Assembly: GCA_025353725.1 (NCBI GenBank)
Contig: JANXOF010000051.1
Span: forward strand, 62,001-126,000
DNA: 64,000 nt
Direction: 5' to 3'
DNA from: Polyangiaceae bacterium
Lineage (GTDB): Bacteria > Myxococcota_A > Polyangia > Polyangiales > Polyangiaceae
Every line of letters starts with the position of its first letter. Position 1 is the stretch's first letter. The notes beneath the pieces are model-generated. The model was not told where the DNA came from. It saw nothing but the letters and a program-made list of their open reading frames with translations, and searched no databases. The translations under genes were made by a program, and so were the position numbers. Below are positions 8,213 to 17,688 of the stretch, piece by piece.

Positions 8213-11200
8213 ATGACAGAAGTTCACGCGACGCACGGTACCAACGGCAGCACCGCGCCCGCGACGGCTCTACCTGCTACGCAGCCACTTTTGACGCAGC
8301 GACCGTCCGTGGCGCCAGTCGAAGTTCGCGCGACACTCGAGGTTCGCGCGACACTCGGGGTTCGCGCACAGCTTGACGGCGCACGGCTACTCGTTCTTGG
8401 AGGCACGGGCTTTCTCGGGAAGATCTTCTGGGTCATGATCCTGGCGCGCTTTCCGAATGTCGGTCGGATTTACTTGCTTGTGCGCAAGAGCAAGACGCAA
8501 TCAAGCGTCGAGCGATTCTGGTCCGAAGTGGTCCCGAACGAGTGCCTAGAGCCACTGCGCGTTCAGTACGGTGACGGGTTTAAAGCGTTCCTCGAGTCGA
8601 AGATTGTCCCGATCGACGGCGACGTTTCGGTCGCGAACTGCGGTCTCGACAGCGCACTCCTCGAAGAACTCAAGGGAACCATCAACGCCGTCGTGAATGT
8701 CGCGGGCGTCGTCGACTTCAACCCGCCCCTCGACGAGGCGCTCGAGACGAACGCTTTCGGGGCACAGAACTTAGTCGCACTCGCGAAGGCGCTCGGCAAC
8801 GCACCGCTCATGCACACCTCGACGGCTTACGTCGTGGGCAATCGCAACGGTCTCATCCTCGAAGAGATGCCAGGCGAACGGTTCCCCTTCCCTCGCGCTG
8901 CCGAACTCGGGCGCAATCTCTGGAGCCCCGATGGCGAAATTCGCGACTGCCTTGATCTCATCGCGCAGGCGAAAAGCCGCTGCGAAGACGCGTTCAGGCA
9001 AAGCGAATTCATGGAGCGCGCCACCAAAAACCTTTTGCGACGTGCCGAGCCAACGACGGGCGCGCCGCTCGCGACGGAGCTAAAAACCGTAAAGCGTAAG
9101 TACGTGAGTGACCGCCTCGTCGAGGCAGGCCTTGAGCGCGCCACGCATTGGGGTTGGCCTAACATCTATACGTACACGAAGAGCATTGGCGAGCAGATCA
9201 TCGCGCGCTCAGGTATTCCATTTACAATCGCGCGGCCCGCGTGCTGCGAGAGCACCATCGAGTTTCCGTTCCCGGGTTGGAACGAAGGCATCGGGACGTC
9301 GGCGCCGATTATCTACCTTGTCATGAAAGGGCATCACCAGCTTCTCGGCGGCGACGCTATCCTTGATTTCATCCCCGCCGACGTCGTCTGCGCGGGAATG
9401 GTGGTTACGCTTGCCGAGCTCCTCGAAGGTAGTGCAAAACCGGTTTATCACTACGGCGCAAGTGACGTAAACCCTGCTAGCAGCGAGCGATTTGGGGAGC
9501 TTATCGGCCTTTACAAGCGAAAGTATTTTCAGCGCACGGGGAAGGGCAACCCGCTCGTCAATTTTCTCCAGTCGCACTTCGAGCCTGCCATCGTCGACAT
9601 GCCTCGGTTCAATGCTTTAGGGCCGAGCGCCTTTGCGAGGACGTCACGAAGCGTCGCGAAGGTGCTCAGGCAAGCCCCCGGCCCGCTTGCCAAGCTCGCG
9701 CGACCTGCGGCGAAGACGCTCGACGAGGTCGCGCGCCAAGAGGAGAAAATCGACTTTATTCTCCAGCTATTTGCGCCCTTCACGCTCTATCAGAAGGGGC
9801 CTTTCTCGTGCGCCAATACCCACGCGGCCTTCGCGAGGCTCCCCGCCGAAGAACGCGCGCTGCTGCCGTGGTACCCGGAACGAATCGACTGGGCTGACTA
9901 CTGGATGAACCAGCACATGCCCGCGATGGAGAAGCGCGTCCTTCCGTGGATGGACCAAAAATTCGCGAAGGTCGTAGCGCCACTCAAAGCCCACGCCACG
10001 CTTTCGTCGCTCGTCGACCAGATGGCAGAGCGTCACGAACACGCGATGGCGTTCGGGCGCCTCGAGACCGACGGCATCGCGCGAACAACGTACCTCGATG
10101 TGCAAGTGCGAGCCGACGCGGTAGCTGCACGCCTTTCGGCACTCGGCGTGAAGCGCGGCGATCGCGTTGTCCTCAGTGCGCACAATCACCCGAATTGGCC
10201 GACTGCGTTCTTCGGTATCGTTCGCGCGGGCGCTACCGCCGTACCGATCGACCCCGCGATGGATCCCGTGCAGTTTGCAAACGTAGTACGAGAAAGCCAA
10301 GCTCGCGTGGTGCTCTGGGACGAGAAAGTGGAATCCGCGGTCGGCGAAGCGCTGAACGCTGAACGGGCCTCGGGTAACGCTCTTACGCTGAGGTATCTCG
10401 CCGAGGTTACGCCAGCCACGCGACTTGCTGGGGACCCCCCGACGCTTGCTAGGCCAGACGTCGACGTCACCGAGGCCGACGTCGCGAGCCTCATTTTCAC
10501 GAGCGGCACGACCGGCAAGCCGAAGGGCGTCATGCTCACGCACGCAAACTTTACGTCCATCGTGGCGGCACTCGCGCCACTCTTTCCGCTCACGACGGGC
10601 GACCGGGTCCTCAGCGTCCTGCCTCTCCATCACACGTTTGAGTTCACGTGTGGCTTGATGTTGCCGTTCTCGCGCGGCGCGCGCGTGGTCTATCTCGACG
10701 AGCTCAAGGGAGAACGCGTCTCCGCCGGACTCAGAGAGGCGCGCGCGACCGCGATGGTCGGCGTACCCGCGGTGTGGCAGCTTCTCGAGCGGCGCATTCT
10801 TTCGCAAGTTGCAGCCAAAGGGCCGATAGCCGCAAAGGCCTTTTCCCTCGGCACGGAGATGAATCGTAGATTGGGAAAAAGCACGGGTATCGACCTCGGC
10901 CGCGTTCTTTTCGGCCAGGTTCACGACGGACTCGGAGGCAATATTCGCTATATGATTTCGGGCGGAGCGGCGCTTCCGAAAGAGACCTCAAAACTTTTTG
11001 CAGGCCTCGGCATCAAGCTGACGGAGGGATACGGACTGACCGAAGCGGCTCCCGTACTCACCGTCGCGAAACCGGGTTCACCCGCCGGGCAAGTCGGAAA
11101 AGCCATTCCCGGCGTCACCCTTCGCATCGACTCACCGGACGCGAACGGAATCGGTGAAGTGGTGGCGCGTGGCCCCAACGTGATGGCCGGTTATACCGAC

Positions 11201-13018
11201 GCCGAAGCGACAAGCGATGTGCTGGCGAGCGACGGTTGGCTCCACACGGGGGACCTCGGAAAGTTGGACCGCGCGGGCCGCCTCGTGCTCGTCGGCCGCG
11301 TGAAGGACGTTATCGTCACGTCGACCGGTGAGAACGTCTACCCCGATGACATCGAGCGCACCCTCGGAAAGATTCCGCACGTCGAGGAGCTTGCCGTGGT
11401 CGGAGTTACCGGCCGATCCGGTGGAGAGCGCGTGGGATGCATCGCCGTGCCCGAAACGGATGACACGATTGAGCGCTCGGTTCGACTCGAGCGTGCTCAA
11501 AAGTCGCTACGCGAGGCCGTTGCGAAGCTGCCTTACGGAAAGCAGCCGTCTATCGTCCACTTTTTCGATGCGCCGTTGCCGCGTACGGCGACGCGAAAAA
11601 TCAAGCGAGCCGAAGCACGTAAAATACTCGAGCGGCTCATACAAGCCACTGTGCGCGACGACGAAAGTGATGCTCCTTCGAATCCGGTCCGTGTCGCGAT
11701 AGCCGCGGTAAGAGGAAAGAAAACGAGTGACATTCACGGGGATATGACCATGTCCGACGAACTCGGATTCGACTCGCTCGCGCTCACGGAGCTCCTCGTG
11801 GCGCTCGAGGCGAGGTACGGCACGGTCGACCCGAAACAGCTGCAGGCGTGCCGGACCGTCGCCGAAGTCGAGAGCCTTGTCGGCACCGAGCGTGTGAGTC
11901 TTCGCCCCGAGGCGCTGCGCAACCCGCGGTATGCCATCGAGGGCCGTAGCAGCCGAAAAGCAGACGATCGACCGCTCCTCTTGCCTGAGCCGATCCAGGA
12001 GCAAGGAAAGAAGCTTATCGGCAAGCTCCAAGACTTCTTCTACAGCGGTGTGATGCGCTCGACCGTCAGTGGCCGCGCTTTTATTCCGCATAATCGCAAT
12101 ACGATTGTCGCCGCGAACCACGGTAGCCATCTCGATATGGGCTTCGCGCGGCACGCCCTCGGCACGTACGGCGAAGACATCGTGACGCTCGCCGCGCAGG
12201 ATTACTTCTTCGAGAAGGGAACACTCAAACGTGCGTTTTTCGAAAATCTTACGAACCTCCGCGCCATCGATCGAAAGGGTGGTTTGCGAGCGAGCGAGCG
12301 CCAGGCCGGCGAGATTTTAGCGCAGGGAAAAACGACGCTTATCTTCCCGGAAGGCACGCGTTCAACGGACGGCGAGGTTCACGAGTTCAAGCCGCTGCTT
12401 GGCCACCTGTCGCTGACGTATGGCGTGGATATCTTACCTCTTTTCCTCGGCGGTACGCGCGATGCGATGCCCAAGGGCGGGAAGCTACCGACCACGCGGG
12501 ACCTCTTCGCGCGCATCGGGCCGCCCCTCACGGTGACCGACATGAAGCGATTGACGCGAGGCCTCTCGCCCGCAGACTCCGCGCGTGAGGTCGCGAAGCT
12601 CGCGCGCCGCTGCGTCGACGCGCTGAAAAACGGAACCGTTATCGACACGGCGCGGATGAAGAGCCTCGACGAACACGACGGCCCGAAAGCGCATCCCTTG
12701 GTGACGCTCTTTGCCGAGCTCGAGACGAAGTTCGATGGCGGCTCGGTCGATAAGCCGATGTCTTTTTACTTTACGCTTGGCGACGACGCGAATGCAAAGT
12801 GGACCGTTCGCGTCTCGAAAGACAAGTGCGAGGTGACGCTCGGAAAGCCCCAAGGCGGCATCGCAGACTGTGTACTCAAGACGAGTCCAGAACTCTTCAC
12901 ACGCATCGTGCGCGACGCGTTCACCCCGGGCCCCGCCGAGTTCCTTTCAGGAGCTATCAAGTCGAATGACGTGAGTTTGCTGATGACGTTTCAGAAAGTG
13001 TTTCAGCTAGGCGGCTAA
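8213..13018 (+). CDS. multidomain lipid enzyme: acyl reductase - acyl-AMP ligase - ACP - PlsC - SCP2 (ElbD-like)
   Basis: 1601 residues. (1) NAD(P)H-dependent fatty-acyl reductase/male-sterility domain, about 57-540: GGTGFLG 63-69, catalytic Tyr319 and Lys323 (YTYTK). (2) AMP-forming acyl ligase, about 605-1140: FTSGTTGKPKG 762-772, GYGLTE from 939, GWLHTGD from 1008. (3) Acyl carrier, about 1150-1215: LGFDSL with Ser1188 for phosphopantetheine. (4) PlsC acyltransferase, about 1260-1480: H(x4)D as His1303/Asp1308, FPEGTRS 1378-1384. (5) SCP2 lipid-binding fold from about 1494 to the end. The likely job is to load a fatty acid on the carrier, reduce acyl chains to alcohols and acylate an alcohol or glycerophosphate. 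The combination resembles ElbD, the myxobacterial ether-lipid enzyme (established from mutants); the exact product here is inferred. The start is ATG 8213. Confidence 0.88.
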   Translation: MTEVHATHGTNGSTAPATALPATQPLLTQRPSVAPVEVRATLEVRATLGVRAQLDGARLLVLGGTGFLGKIFWVMILARFPNVGRIYLLVRKSKTQSSVERFWSEVVPNECLEPLRVQYGDGFKAFLESKIVPIDGDVSVANCGLDSALLEELKGTINAVVNVAGVVDFNPPLDEALETNAFGAQNLVALAKALGNAPLMHTSTAYVVGNRNGLILEEMPGERFPFPRAAELGRNLWSPDGEIRDCLDLIAQAKSRCEDAFRQSEFMERATKNLLRRAEPTTGAPLATELKTVKRKYVSDRLVEAGLERATHWGWPNIYTYTKSIGEQIIARSGIPFTIARPACCESTIEFPFPGWNEGIGTSAPIIYLVMKGHHQLLGGDAILDFIPADVVCAGMVVTLAELLEGSAKPVYHYGASDVNPASSERFGELIGLYKRKYFQRTGKGNPLVNFLQSHFEPAIVDMPRFNALGPSAFARTSRSVAKVLRQAPGPLAKLARPAAKTLDEVARQEEKIDFILQLFAPFTLYQKGPFSCANTHAAFARLPAEERALLPWYPERIDWADYWMNQHMPAMEKRVLPWMDQKFAKVVAPLKAHATLSSLVDQMAERHEHAMAFGRLETDGIARTTYLDVQVRADAVAARLSALGVKRGDRVVLSAHNHPNWPTAFFGIVRAGATAVPIDPAMDPVQFANVVRESQARVVLWDEKVESAVGEALNAERASGNALTLRYLAEVTPATRLAGDPPTLARPDVDVTEADVASLIFTSGTTGKPKGVMLTHANFTSIVAALAPLFPLTTGDRVLSVLPLHHTFEFTCGLMLPFSRGARVVYLDELKGERVSAGLREARATAMVGVPAVWQLLERRILSQVAAKGPIAAKAFSLGTEMNRRLGKSTGIDLGRVLFGQVHDGLGGNIRYMISGGAALPKETSKLFAGLGIKLTEGYGLTEAAPVLTVAKPGSPAGQVGKAIPGVTLRIDSPDANGIGEVVARGPNVMAGYTDAEATSDVLASDGWLHTGDLGKLDRAGRLVLVGRVKDVIVTSTGENVYPDDIERTLGKIPHVEELAVVGVTGRSGGERVGCIAVPETDDTIERSVRLERAQKSLREAVAKLPYGKQPSIVHFFDAPLPRTATRKIKRAEARKILERLIQATVRDDESDAPSNPVRVAIAAVRGKKTSDIHGDMTMSDELGFDSLALTELLVALEARYGTVDPKQLQACRTVAEVESLVGTERVSLRPEALRNPRYAIEGRSSRKADDRPLLLPEPIQEQGKKLIGKLQDFFYSGVMRSTVSGRAFIPHNRNTIVAANHGSHLDMGFARHALGTYGEDIVTLAAQDYFFEKGTLKRAFFENLTNLRAIDRKGGLRASERQAGEILAQGKTTLIFPEGTRSTDGEVHEFKPLLGHLSLTYGVDILPLFLGGTRDAMPKGGKLPTTRDLFARIGPPLTVTDMKRLTRGLSPADSAREVAKLARRCVDALKNGTVIDTARMKSLDEHDGPKAHPLVTLFAELETKFDGGSVDKPMSFYFTLGDDANAKWTVRVSKDKCEVTLGKPQGGIADCVLKTSPELFTRIVRDAFTPGPAEFLSGAIKSNDVSLLMTFQKVFQLGG
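8321..8374 (+). repeat. 18-bp in-frame tandem repeat, three copies
   Basis: Three 18-bp units begin at 8321, 8339 and 8357. The first two differ by one base and the third is diverged at its 3' end. They encode EVRATL, EVRATL, GVRAQL just before the Rossmann domain of the megaenzyme (residues 37-54). The copy number could change without breaking the frame. Confidence 0.8.
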
Positions 13019-13045
13019 TCTCGTCGGCATCACGGGCAACGTGCA

Positions 13046-14203
13046 TCAGTCCTTCGCTGGACGGAGTCTAATTCCTGTTGGGACGAACGCATTGAATTTG
13101 ACTCTAGAATAGACCGGAGCACCTACGTACGGCAGTGTAGTTTCCCGAAGGATGGTAAAGCGCTCTCCGACGGTAGCCACCCAAACCTTCTGCCGTTCTC
13201 CTGGTTTAATTCCCGTGACGTTCACCGATGTCGAGAGCGTATCCGACTTAGTAAAGCTAAAGCTGGCCGTCGCGCTAAGGATGTCTTTGACCACGTTCAC
13301 GCTCACTCCTCCGCCGACAGTGAGCGCTGTCGAGACAGCATAGTTAAATGGCCCGTTGACGACCTTGCCTGAGTTATTGATGATAATTTGCCCAAGCTTT
13401 TCGCGACCCTCTGCGGCACTTGAGTCTACATACAAGATATGAAAGTGGTCCCACGAAAGCAGGCCAAGGACCCACTTCTCTTTCAATACCCATTGAAGGT
13501 CTTTTTTTACCACTTTCTCTTTTTGGGTCACGAGGAGCGATTGGCCGCCTCCTGAGTCGATGAGATCGTTAGCAATGGCTCCTTGGCAGCGCGTAGGACT
13601 TTCGGCACTCCCGTACGATGCGTCCTCAACTCCAATGCAGTTCGCGGCAACGAGAAACATCGATCGCGCTGAGCTATCGCTATTGTTGACAAGCAGTTGG
13701 GAGGGTTCGCCTATCAGCGTTGTTTGGAGCGCTAGGTCGCCCTCAGGGGCCGCGGCTGGACTTTGAGTCGAAGGCGTCAGTGGAAGGTCGATGAGGCCAA
13801 AGGCGAGGGCGTCCGCAATCGGCTCCGGCGGCGCATCGCCGGTCACCTTCCCGAGTGAATCGACGTCGAAGGAGCCCGAGACAGGGAGGTCAAACGTTGC
13901 GTGCAAGCTGCTTTGTGCGCCCGAAGGCCTCGTCAAGTGAGCTCTCACGAGAGCCTCGTTCGCGTCGGAAAGACCTTCCCAGACGGTCTCGGTACCGCTT
14001 GCGTCAGTCAGGCGCCACGACGCCACGTTGAGGCGTTCCTTGGTCGCCGTCGACGCGGACCACGTAAGCGCCGACGCGCTGGAATTGGTTGAGGCCGTGG
14101 AGGACGAGGAGACCGCGTCCGTCGACTGGCACCCTAACAGCGCGAGCCCCGACAACAGCCAAGGCGCACCGCTCGCGCCGAAGAAGCCTTTAATGTTTCG
14201 CAT
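13046..14203 (-). CDS. lipoprotein of unknown function with amphipathic beta region
   Basis: A 385-residue protein with a lipobox (LALLGC, Cys25) and a Ser/Thr-rich linker, so an exported lipoprotein. No family is recognised. The C-terminal third alternates polar and hydrophobic residues for ~70 positions (VSTALTVGGGVSVNV..., then SATASFSFTKSDTLST), a pattern seen in secreted beta-rich and pore-forming-like domains; that comparison is only by texture. ATG 14203 has AGG 7 nt upstream. It is convergent with the megaenzyme gene (27-bp gap) and divergent from the SDR gene. Confidence 0.6.
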   Translation of the reverse strand: MRNIKGFFGASGAPWLLSGLALLGCQSTDAVSSSSTASTNSSASALTWSASTATKERLNVASWRLTDASGTETVWEGLSDANEALVRAHLTRPSGAQSSLHATFDLPVSGSFDVDSLGKVTGDAPPEPIADALAFGLIDLPLTPSTQSPAAAPEGDLALQTTLIGEPSQLLVNNSDSSARSMFLVAANCIGVEDASYGSAESPTRCQGAIANDLIDSGGGQSLLVTQKEKVVKKDLQWVLKEKWVLGLLSWDHFHILYVDSSAAEGREKLGQIIINNSGKVVNGPFNYAVSTALTVGGGVSVNVVKDILSATASFSFTKSDTLSTSVNVTGIKPGERQKVWVATVGERFTILRETTLPYVGAPVYSRVKFNAFVPTGIRLRPAKD

Positions 14204-14452
14204 ATTTACCTGCCCGGTGACCGACGGAACGCGGCCAGCTCACTTACAGGCAAAGCAACTTGTGAGCCACGTGCTCAAATCAGAGATTCAGACACAGTTT
14301 TAGGCACTTAGAGACGAAGGAGATGGGGTACACCGAGTACGTAGATACCCAGACATGGTGCGCCGACCCTCCGGTCAGTAGGTGCCCAGCGTCTCGCACA
14401 CCGCACGTCGCTGACGCTTGGCGCGAACCGCGGGCACGACTACGCAGGTCGC

Positions 14453-15580
14453 GTGAGTCGCTATTTGGTTACCGGGTCGACGGGCTTTCTTGGACGGCAC
14501 GTGGTTACAACGCTCCGCGGGCACGGTCACCATATCGTCGCCCTCGTACGCTCGGCGAGTACGAGCGGCGAGGCACGCGACGGCGTAGACGAGGTGCACG
14601 GCGATATCCTCGACAAGGCGAGCGTCGAACGCGCGGCGAACGGTTGCGACGGTGTTTTCCACTGCGCGGGCAAGGTTTCGCGGCGAGCCGAAGACGCGGA
14701 AGAGCTGCAGCGCGTACATGTCGAGGGAACGAAGACCGTCCTTGATGCGTGTCTCGCGCAGAACGTCGGCCGCGCCGTGGTCGCGTCGACGAGCGGAACC
14801 GTAGCGCTCAGCGACGACCCTCAGCACGTCGCCACCGAAGACGACGCGACGCCACTCGGGATCCTCAGCCGCTGGCCGTACTACCGCTCGAAGCTTTTCG
14901 CCGAGAAGGCCGCTCTCGAGCGAAACGGCGCTCCATTGCCAAACGGCGGGACCTTCGAAGTCCTCAGCGTCAACCCGGCGCTTTTACTTGGCCCAGGCGA
15001 CGTGAATGGCTCGTCAACGGATGACGTTCGCCTCTTTTTGGAGCGAAAGATCTTGGCGATCCCGCCCGGAGGGTTTGCCTACGTCGACGCGCGCGACGCC
15101 GCGGAAGGCATGCGCCTCGCGATGGACCGAGGGGCAGGAGGTCGCCGCTACCTGCTGGGCGGAAGCAACGTTACGCTTCGCGAGTTTTTCGCGCGCCTCG
15201 AGCGCATTTCAGGGGTCCGAGGTCCGCTCATTCCAATGCCACGCGCGCGCGGTGCGACCGAAGTCGTGCGCGCGACGACGCAGCTGCTCGAACGCCTCAC
15301 CGTTCGGCTCGGAGTACCGATGCCCGTCGACCCCGTTAGCCTCGATATGGCTCACTTTTACTGGTACCTCGATGCGTCGCGTGCGGAGAGCGAGCTCGGC
15401 TGGTCTCCGCGCGATCCGATGGAAACGCTCGCCGACACGGTACGCGACCTCGAACAGCGCGGGGTCGTATGGCCTGACGCGAGCATGACCTCCGTGGCCT
15501 CATCGGTCATAGCTCCGCTCATCGGCCGCGTGATGTCGTCAAGCTCGCCTGGCAGTCCACGAGACGAGACTCTGTCGTGA
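14453..15580 (+). CDS. NAD(P)-dependent epimerase/dehydratase-type SDR
   Basis: A 375-residue extended short-chain dehydrogenase. The nucleotide-binding loop is GSTGFLG (8-14), and the catalytic pair is Tyr143/Lys147 in YYRSK. It looks like dihydroflavonol-reductase/3-beta-hydroxysteroid-dehydrogenase-like members. The GTG start at 14453 sits directly before the Rossmann strand, leaving no room for a signal, so it is cytoplasmic. Its last four bases overlap the start of the diacylglycerol-kinase-like gene, showing translational coupling. With that partner and the lipid megaenzyme upstream, it likely reduces or oxidises a lipid intermediate, such as a keto-glycerolipid or sterol-like compound; the substrate is inference. 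Confidence 0.85.
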   Translation: MSRYLVTGSTGFLGRHVVTTLRGHGHHIVALVRSASTSGEARDGVDEVHGDILDKASVERAANGCDGVFHCAGKVSRRAEDAEELQRVHVEGTKTVLDACLAQNVGRAVVASTSGTVALSDDPQHVATEDDATPLGILSRWPYYRSKLFAEKAALERNGAPLPNGGTFEVLSVNPALLLGPGDVNGSSTDDVRLFLERKILAIPPGGFAYVDARDAAEGMRLAMDRGAGGRRYLLGGSNVTLREFFARLERISGVRGPLIPMPRARGATEVVRATTQLLERLTVRLGVPMPVDPVSLDMAHFYWYLDASRAESELGWSPRDPMETLADTVRDLEQRGVVWPDASMTSVASSVIAPLIGRVMSSSSPGSPRDETLS

Positions 15581-16518
15581 AGCCGTTGCTTGTCGTCAAC
15601 CCGAACGCCGGCGGAGGCGCGACGGGCCGCGGGTTCAATGCGATGAAAGCGACGATCGAGCGCGCGCTCGGCCCGGTCGAAGTCGCGATGACCTCGCACT
15701 CCGGCCACGGGATCGACCTCGCGCGCGAAGGTGCGCGCGCGGGCCATCCGCTCGTCATCGCGGTCGGGGGCGATGGAACGTTCCACGAAGTCGCCAACGG
15801 TCTCATGCAGGCTCGCCAAGCCACGCCCGGAATCCTCGATCACGGTGCCCAAATTGGCCTTATCGCTCAGGGCACGGGCGGCGATTTTCGCAAAGCGCTG
15901 GGGCTCGAGCATCGGCTCGACAAGTACCTCGACGCCCTGAAAAGCGGCAGAGAGCGCGCGCTCGACCTCGGACGGTTTTCGGGAGGTGGCAAGGAGCTCC
16001 ACTACTTCGCGAACATCCTGTCTGCCGGAATGGGTGGACTGGTCGACCGCTACGTCGCGCGCGCTTCGCGCATGCTCGGAGGAACGGCCGCCTACTTCGG
16101 CGCGTCGGCGCGAGCGCTGCTCAACGCGCGACTCGGCCACTTGACGTGCGCCGTAACGTATCAAGGCAAGACCGACGTACACCGCATTCGATCGTTTATG
16201 GTCGCCATCTGCAACGGAAGCCATTTTGGTAGTGGAATGCACGTGGCTCCAATGGCAAATATCGGTGATGGTATTCTGGAAGTCATCGCGCTTGGATCCA
16301 CATCGAAGCTGGGTTTCGCGATGACTTCGCGCAGCATCTACGCTGGCGCCCATATCGACAGGGCAGATACTGTGCATCTACGCGGGGAGAAGATCGTTCT
16401 CGACCTCACCAACGACGACGCGCGTGACGCTTACCTCCTCGACGTGGACGGCGAAGCGATGGGCTCGCTCCCCCTCACCATCGAGGTTGTGCCGAGCGCG
16501 TTGACCCTTCGTGCGTAG
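15577..16518 (+). CDS. diacylglycerol/sphingosine kinase-like lipid kinase
   Basis: A 313-residue DAGK-catalytic protein of the YegS/BmrU/DgkB type. It starts with the NPNAGGG phosphate-binding segment and has the family signature GGDGT at 64-68 followed by FHEVANGL; the C-terminal beta-sandwich ends in a DVDGE motif. The family phosphorylates lipid alcohols with ATP at the membrane's inner face. The start is GTG 15577, overlapping the SDR stop by 4 bp. The pairing suggests the two enzymes act in sequence on one lipid, plausibly the product of the upstream multidomain enzyme. It is convergent with the PanE-like gene. Confidence 0.88.
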   Translation: MKPLLVVNPNAGGGATGRGFNAMKATIERALGPVEVAMTSHSGHGIDLAREGARAGHPLVIAVGGDGTFHEVANGLMQARQATPGILDHGAQIGLIAQGTGGDFRKALGLEHRLDKYLDALKSGRERALDLGRFSGGGKELHYFANILSAGMGGLVDRYVARASRMLGGTAAYFGASARALLNARLGHLTCAVTYQGKTDVHRIRSFMVAICNGSHFGSGMHVAPMANIGDGILEVIALGSTSKLGFAMTSRSIYAGAHIDRADTVHLRGEKIVLDLTNDDARDAYLLDVDGEAMGSLPLTIEVVPSALTLRA

Positions 16519-16542
16519 GCGCGGGCTCTTTGAGACGCTCCC

Positions 16543-17637
16543 TTACGCCCCGTGCGATCCTGTCGCGGCGTAGAGTTCTCGAAGCGTCGCGAGTCCCGAC
16601 GGCTTCTCCCCGCGAGCGATAGCCCACACGGTCTCGCGAACGCAGTCGTTCACCGGCACGCGAATTCCGTGAGAGCGCGCGCGAGAAGCGACTTCGCCAT
16701 TCAGAAAGTCGACGGCTGGCGGGCGACCACGCTCGATGGCCGACAGCATTGAGCTCTTCATACGCCGGTAGCGAAAGCCTACCGCGAGCAGCAGCGCGTG
16801 TTTGGCCACGAGGCTTGGCGAGCCCGCGCTCTCGCGTTCGGCTTCGTCGAGCGCAATCCACGACAAATCGAGCGTTCCCGACACTTTTTCGAGACGCACA
16901 CCTTCTCGGTGGGCCACCTCAGTTACCTCGGTCATGAGTTCGAGCGCAAGCCGACGCACAAAGCGATGGTGCATGAGCGCACCAAGACGGTCGCCGCCGA
17001 TCGTCCCGAGCGAGGAGATGGCGCAATTGATAGCGAGCTTGCTCCATCGCTTCCCGCGGAGGTTGCCGGTCGTTTCGACGGCCCCAACCGCCTCCAGCGC
17101 GTGCACGAGCGGATCGTGGAACGCGCCGAGCGCGGAGCCGTCCATCCGGCCGAGCGTAAACCCGCCGGCGGACGTTCGCTCGTAGCAGCCGGGTTCGGGC
17201 ATCGTCGCGCCCCACGCGACCACGCCTCCGATCACCCGATCGTGACCTACGATCTTCGCAACGCGGTCCTCGCAGAGACCGTTTTGAAGGCAAATCATTG
17301 CGCCTGTAGGAGCGAGCACGGCGGCTGCCGAGCGCGCGGCCTCTTCGACTTGCGGCGGCTGCGTCGCGAGAACGACGTAGTCGAAGCGTTCTCCTCCGTC
17401 GGGAACGCCGAGCTCCACACGAGCGCGAATCGTGACCGCTCCGCCTTCACCGAGCAGCGTGAGGCCACGCGCCATGACCGCGGAGAAAATATCCGTGTTC
17501 GTCGTCACCGCAGTGACGTCCTGACCACTCGACGCGAGTGCGCCCGTTACGACGCCGCCAATGCCGCCGCAGCCGATGACAAGGAAACGGGGTGGAAGAG
17601 ATCGAGCTTCCGGCATCGAGTCGGACGGTAGCAGCAT
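16543..17637 (-). CDS. 2-dehydropantoate 2-reductase-like (ketopantoate reductase family)
   Basis: A 364-residue protein. The N-terminal Rossmann loop is GCGGIGG (22-28), and the C-terminal helical domain carries the KRWSKLAINC segment containing the family's catalytic lysine. The family reduces ketopantoate to pantoate with NADPH for pantothenate/CoA synthesis; long members like this one often have unknown 2-oxoacid substrates. An alternative start is Met8. No panB or panC is nearby, so I give no panE symbol. It is the last gene of a three-gene minus-strand run after PlsC and the small repeat protein, with short gaps of about 40-50 bp. Confidence 0.8.
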   Translation of the reverse strand: MLLPSDSMPEARSLPPRFLVIGCGGIGGVVTGALASSGQDVTAVTTNTDIFSAVMARGLTLLGEGGAVTIRARVELGVPDGGERFDYVVLATQPPQVEEAARSAAAVLAPTGAMICLQNGLCEDRVAKIVGHDRVIGGVVAWGATMPEPGCYERTSAGGFTLGRMDGSALGAFHDPLVHALEAVGAVETTGNLRGKRWSKLAINCAISSLGTIGGDRLGALMHHRFVRRLALELMTEVTEVAHREGVRLEKVSGTLDLSWIALDEAERESAGSPSLVAKHALLLAVGFRYRRMKSSMLSAIERGRPPAVDFLNGEVASRARSHGIRVPVNDCVRETVWAIARGEKPSGLATLRELYAATGSHGA

Positions 17638-17688
17638 CGAAGTGCCTCGCCACCAACGAGGAACGAACGCGTGAGCGAGGAGCCCAGC

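Noticed and set aside
9767-10924. 385-codon minus-strand frame opposite the megaenzyme
   Set aside because: It lies entirely opposite the acyl-ligase region, whose motifs are intact in the plus frame.
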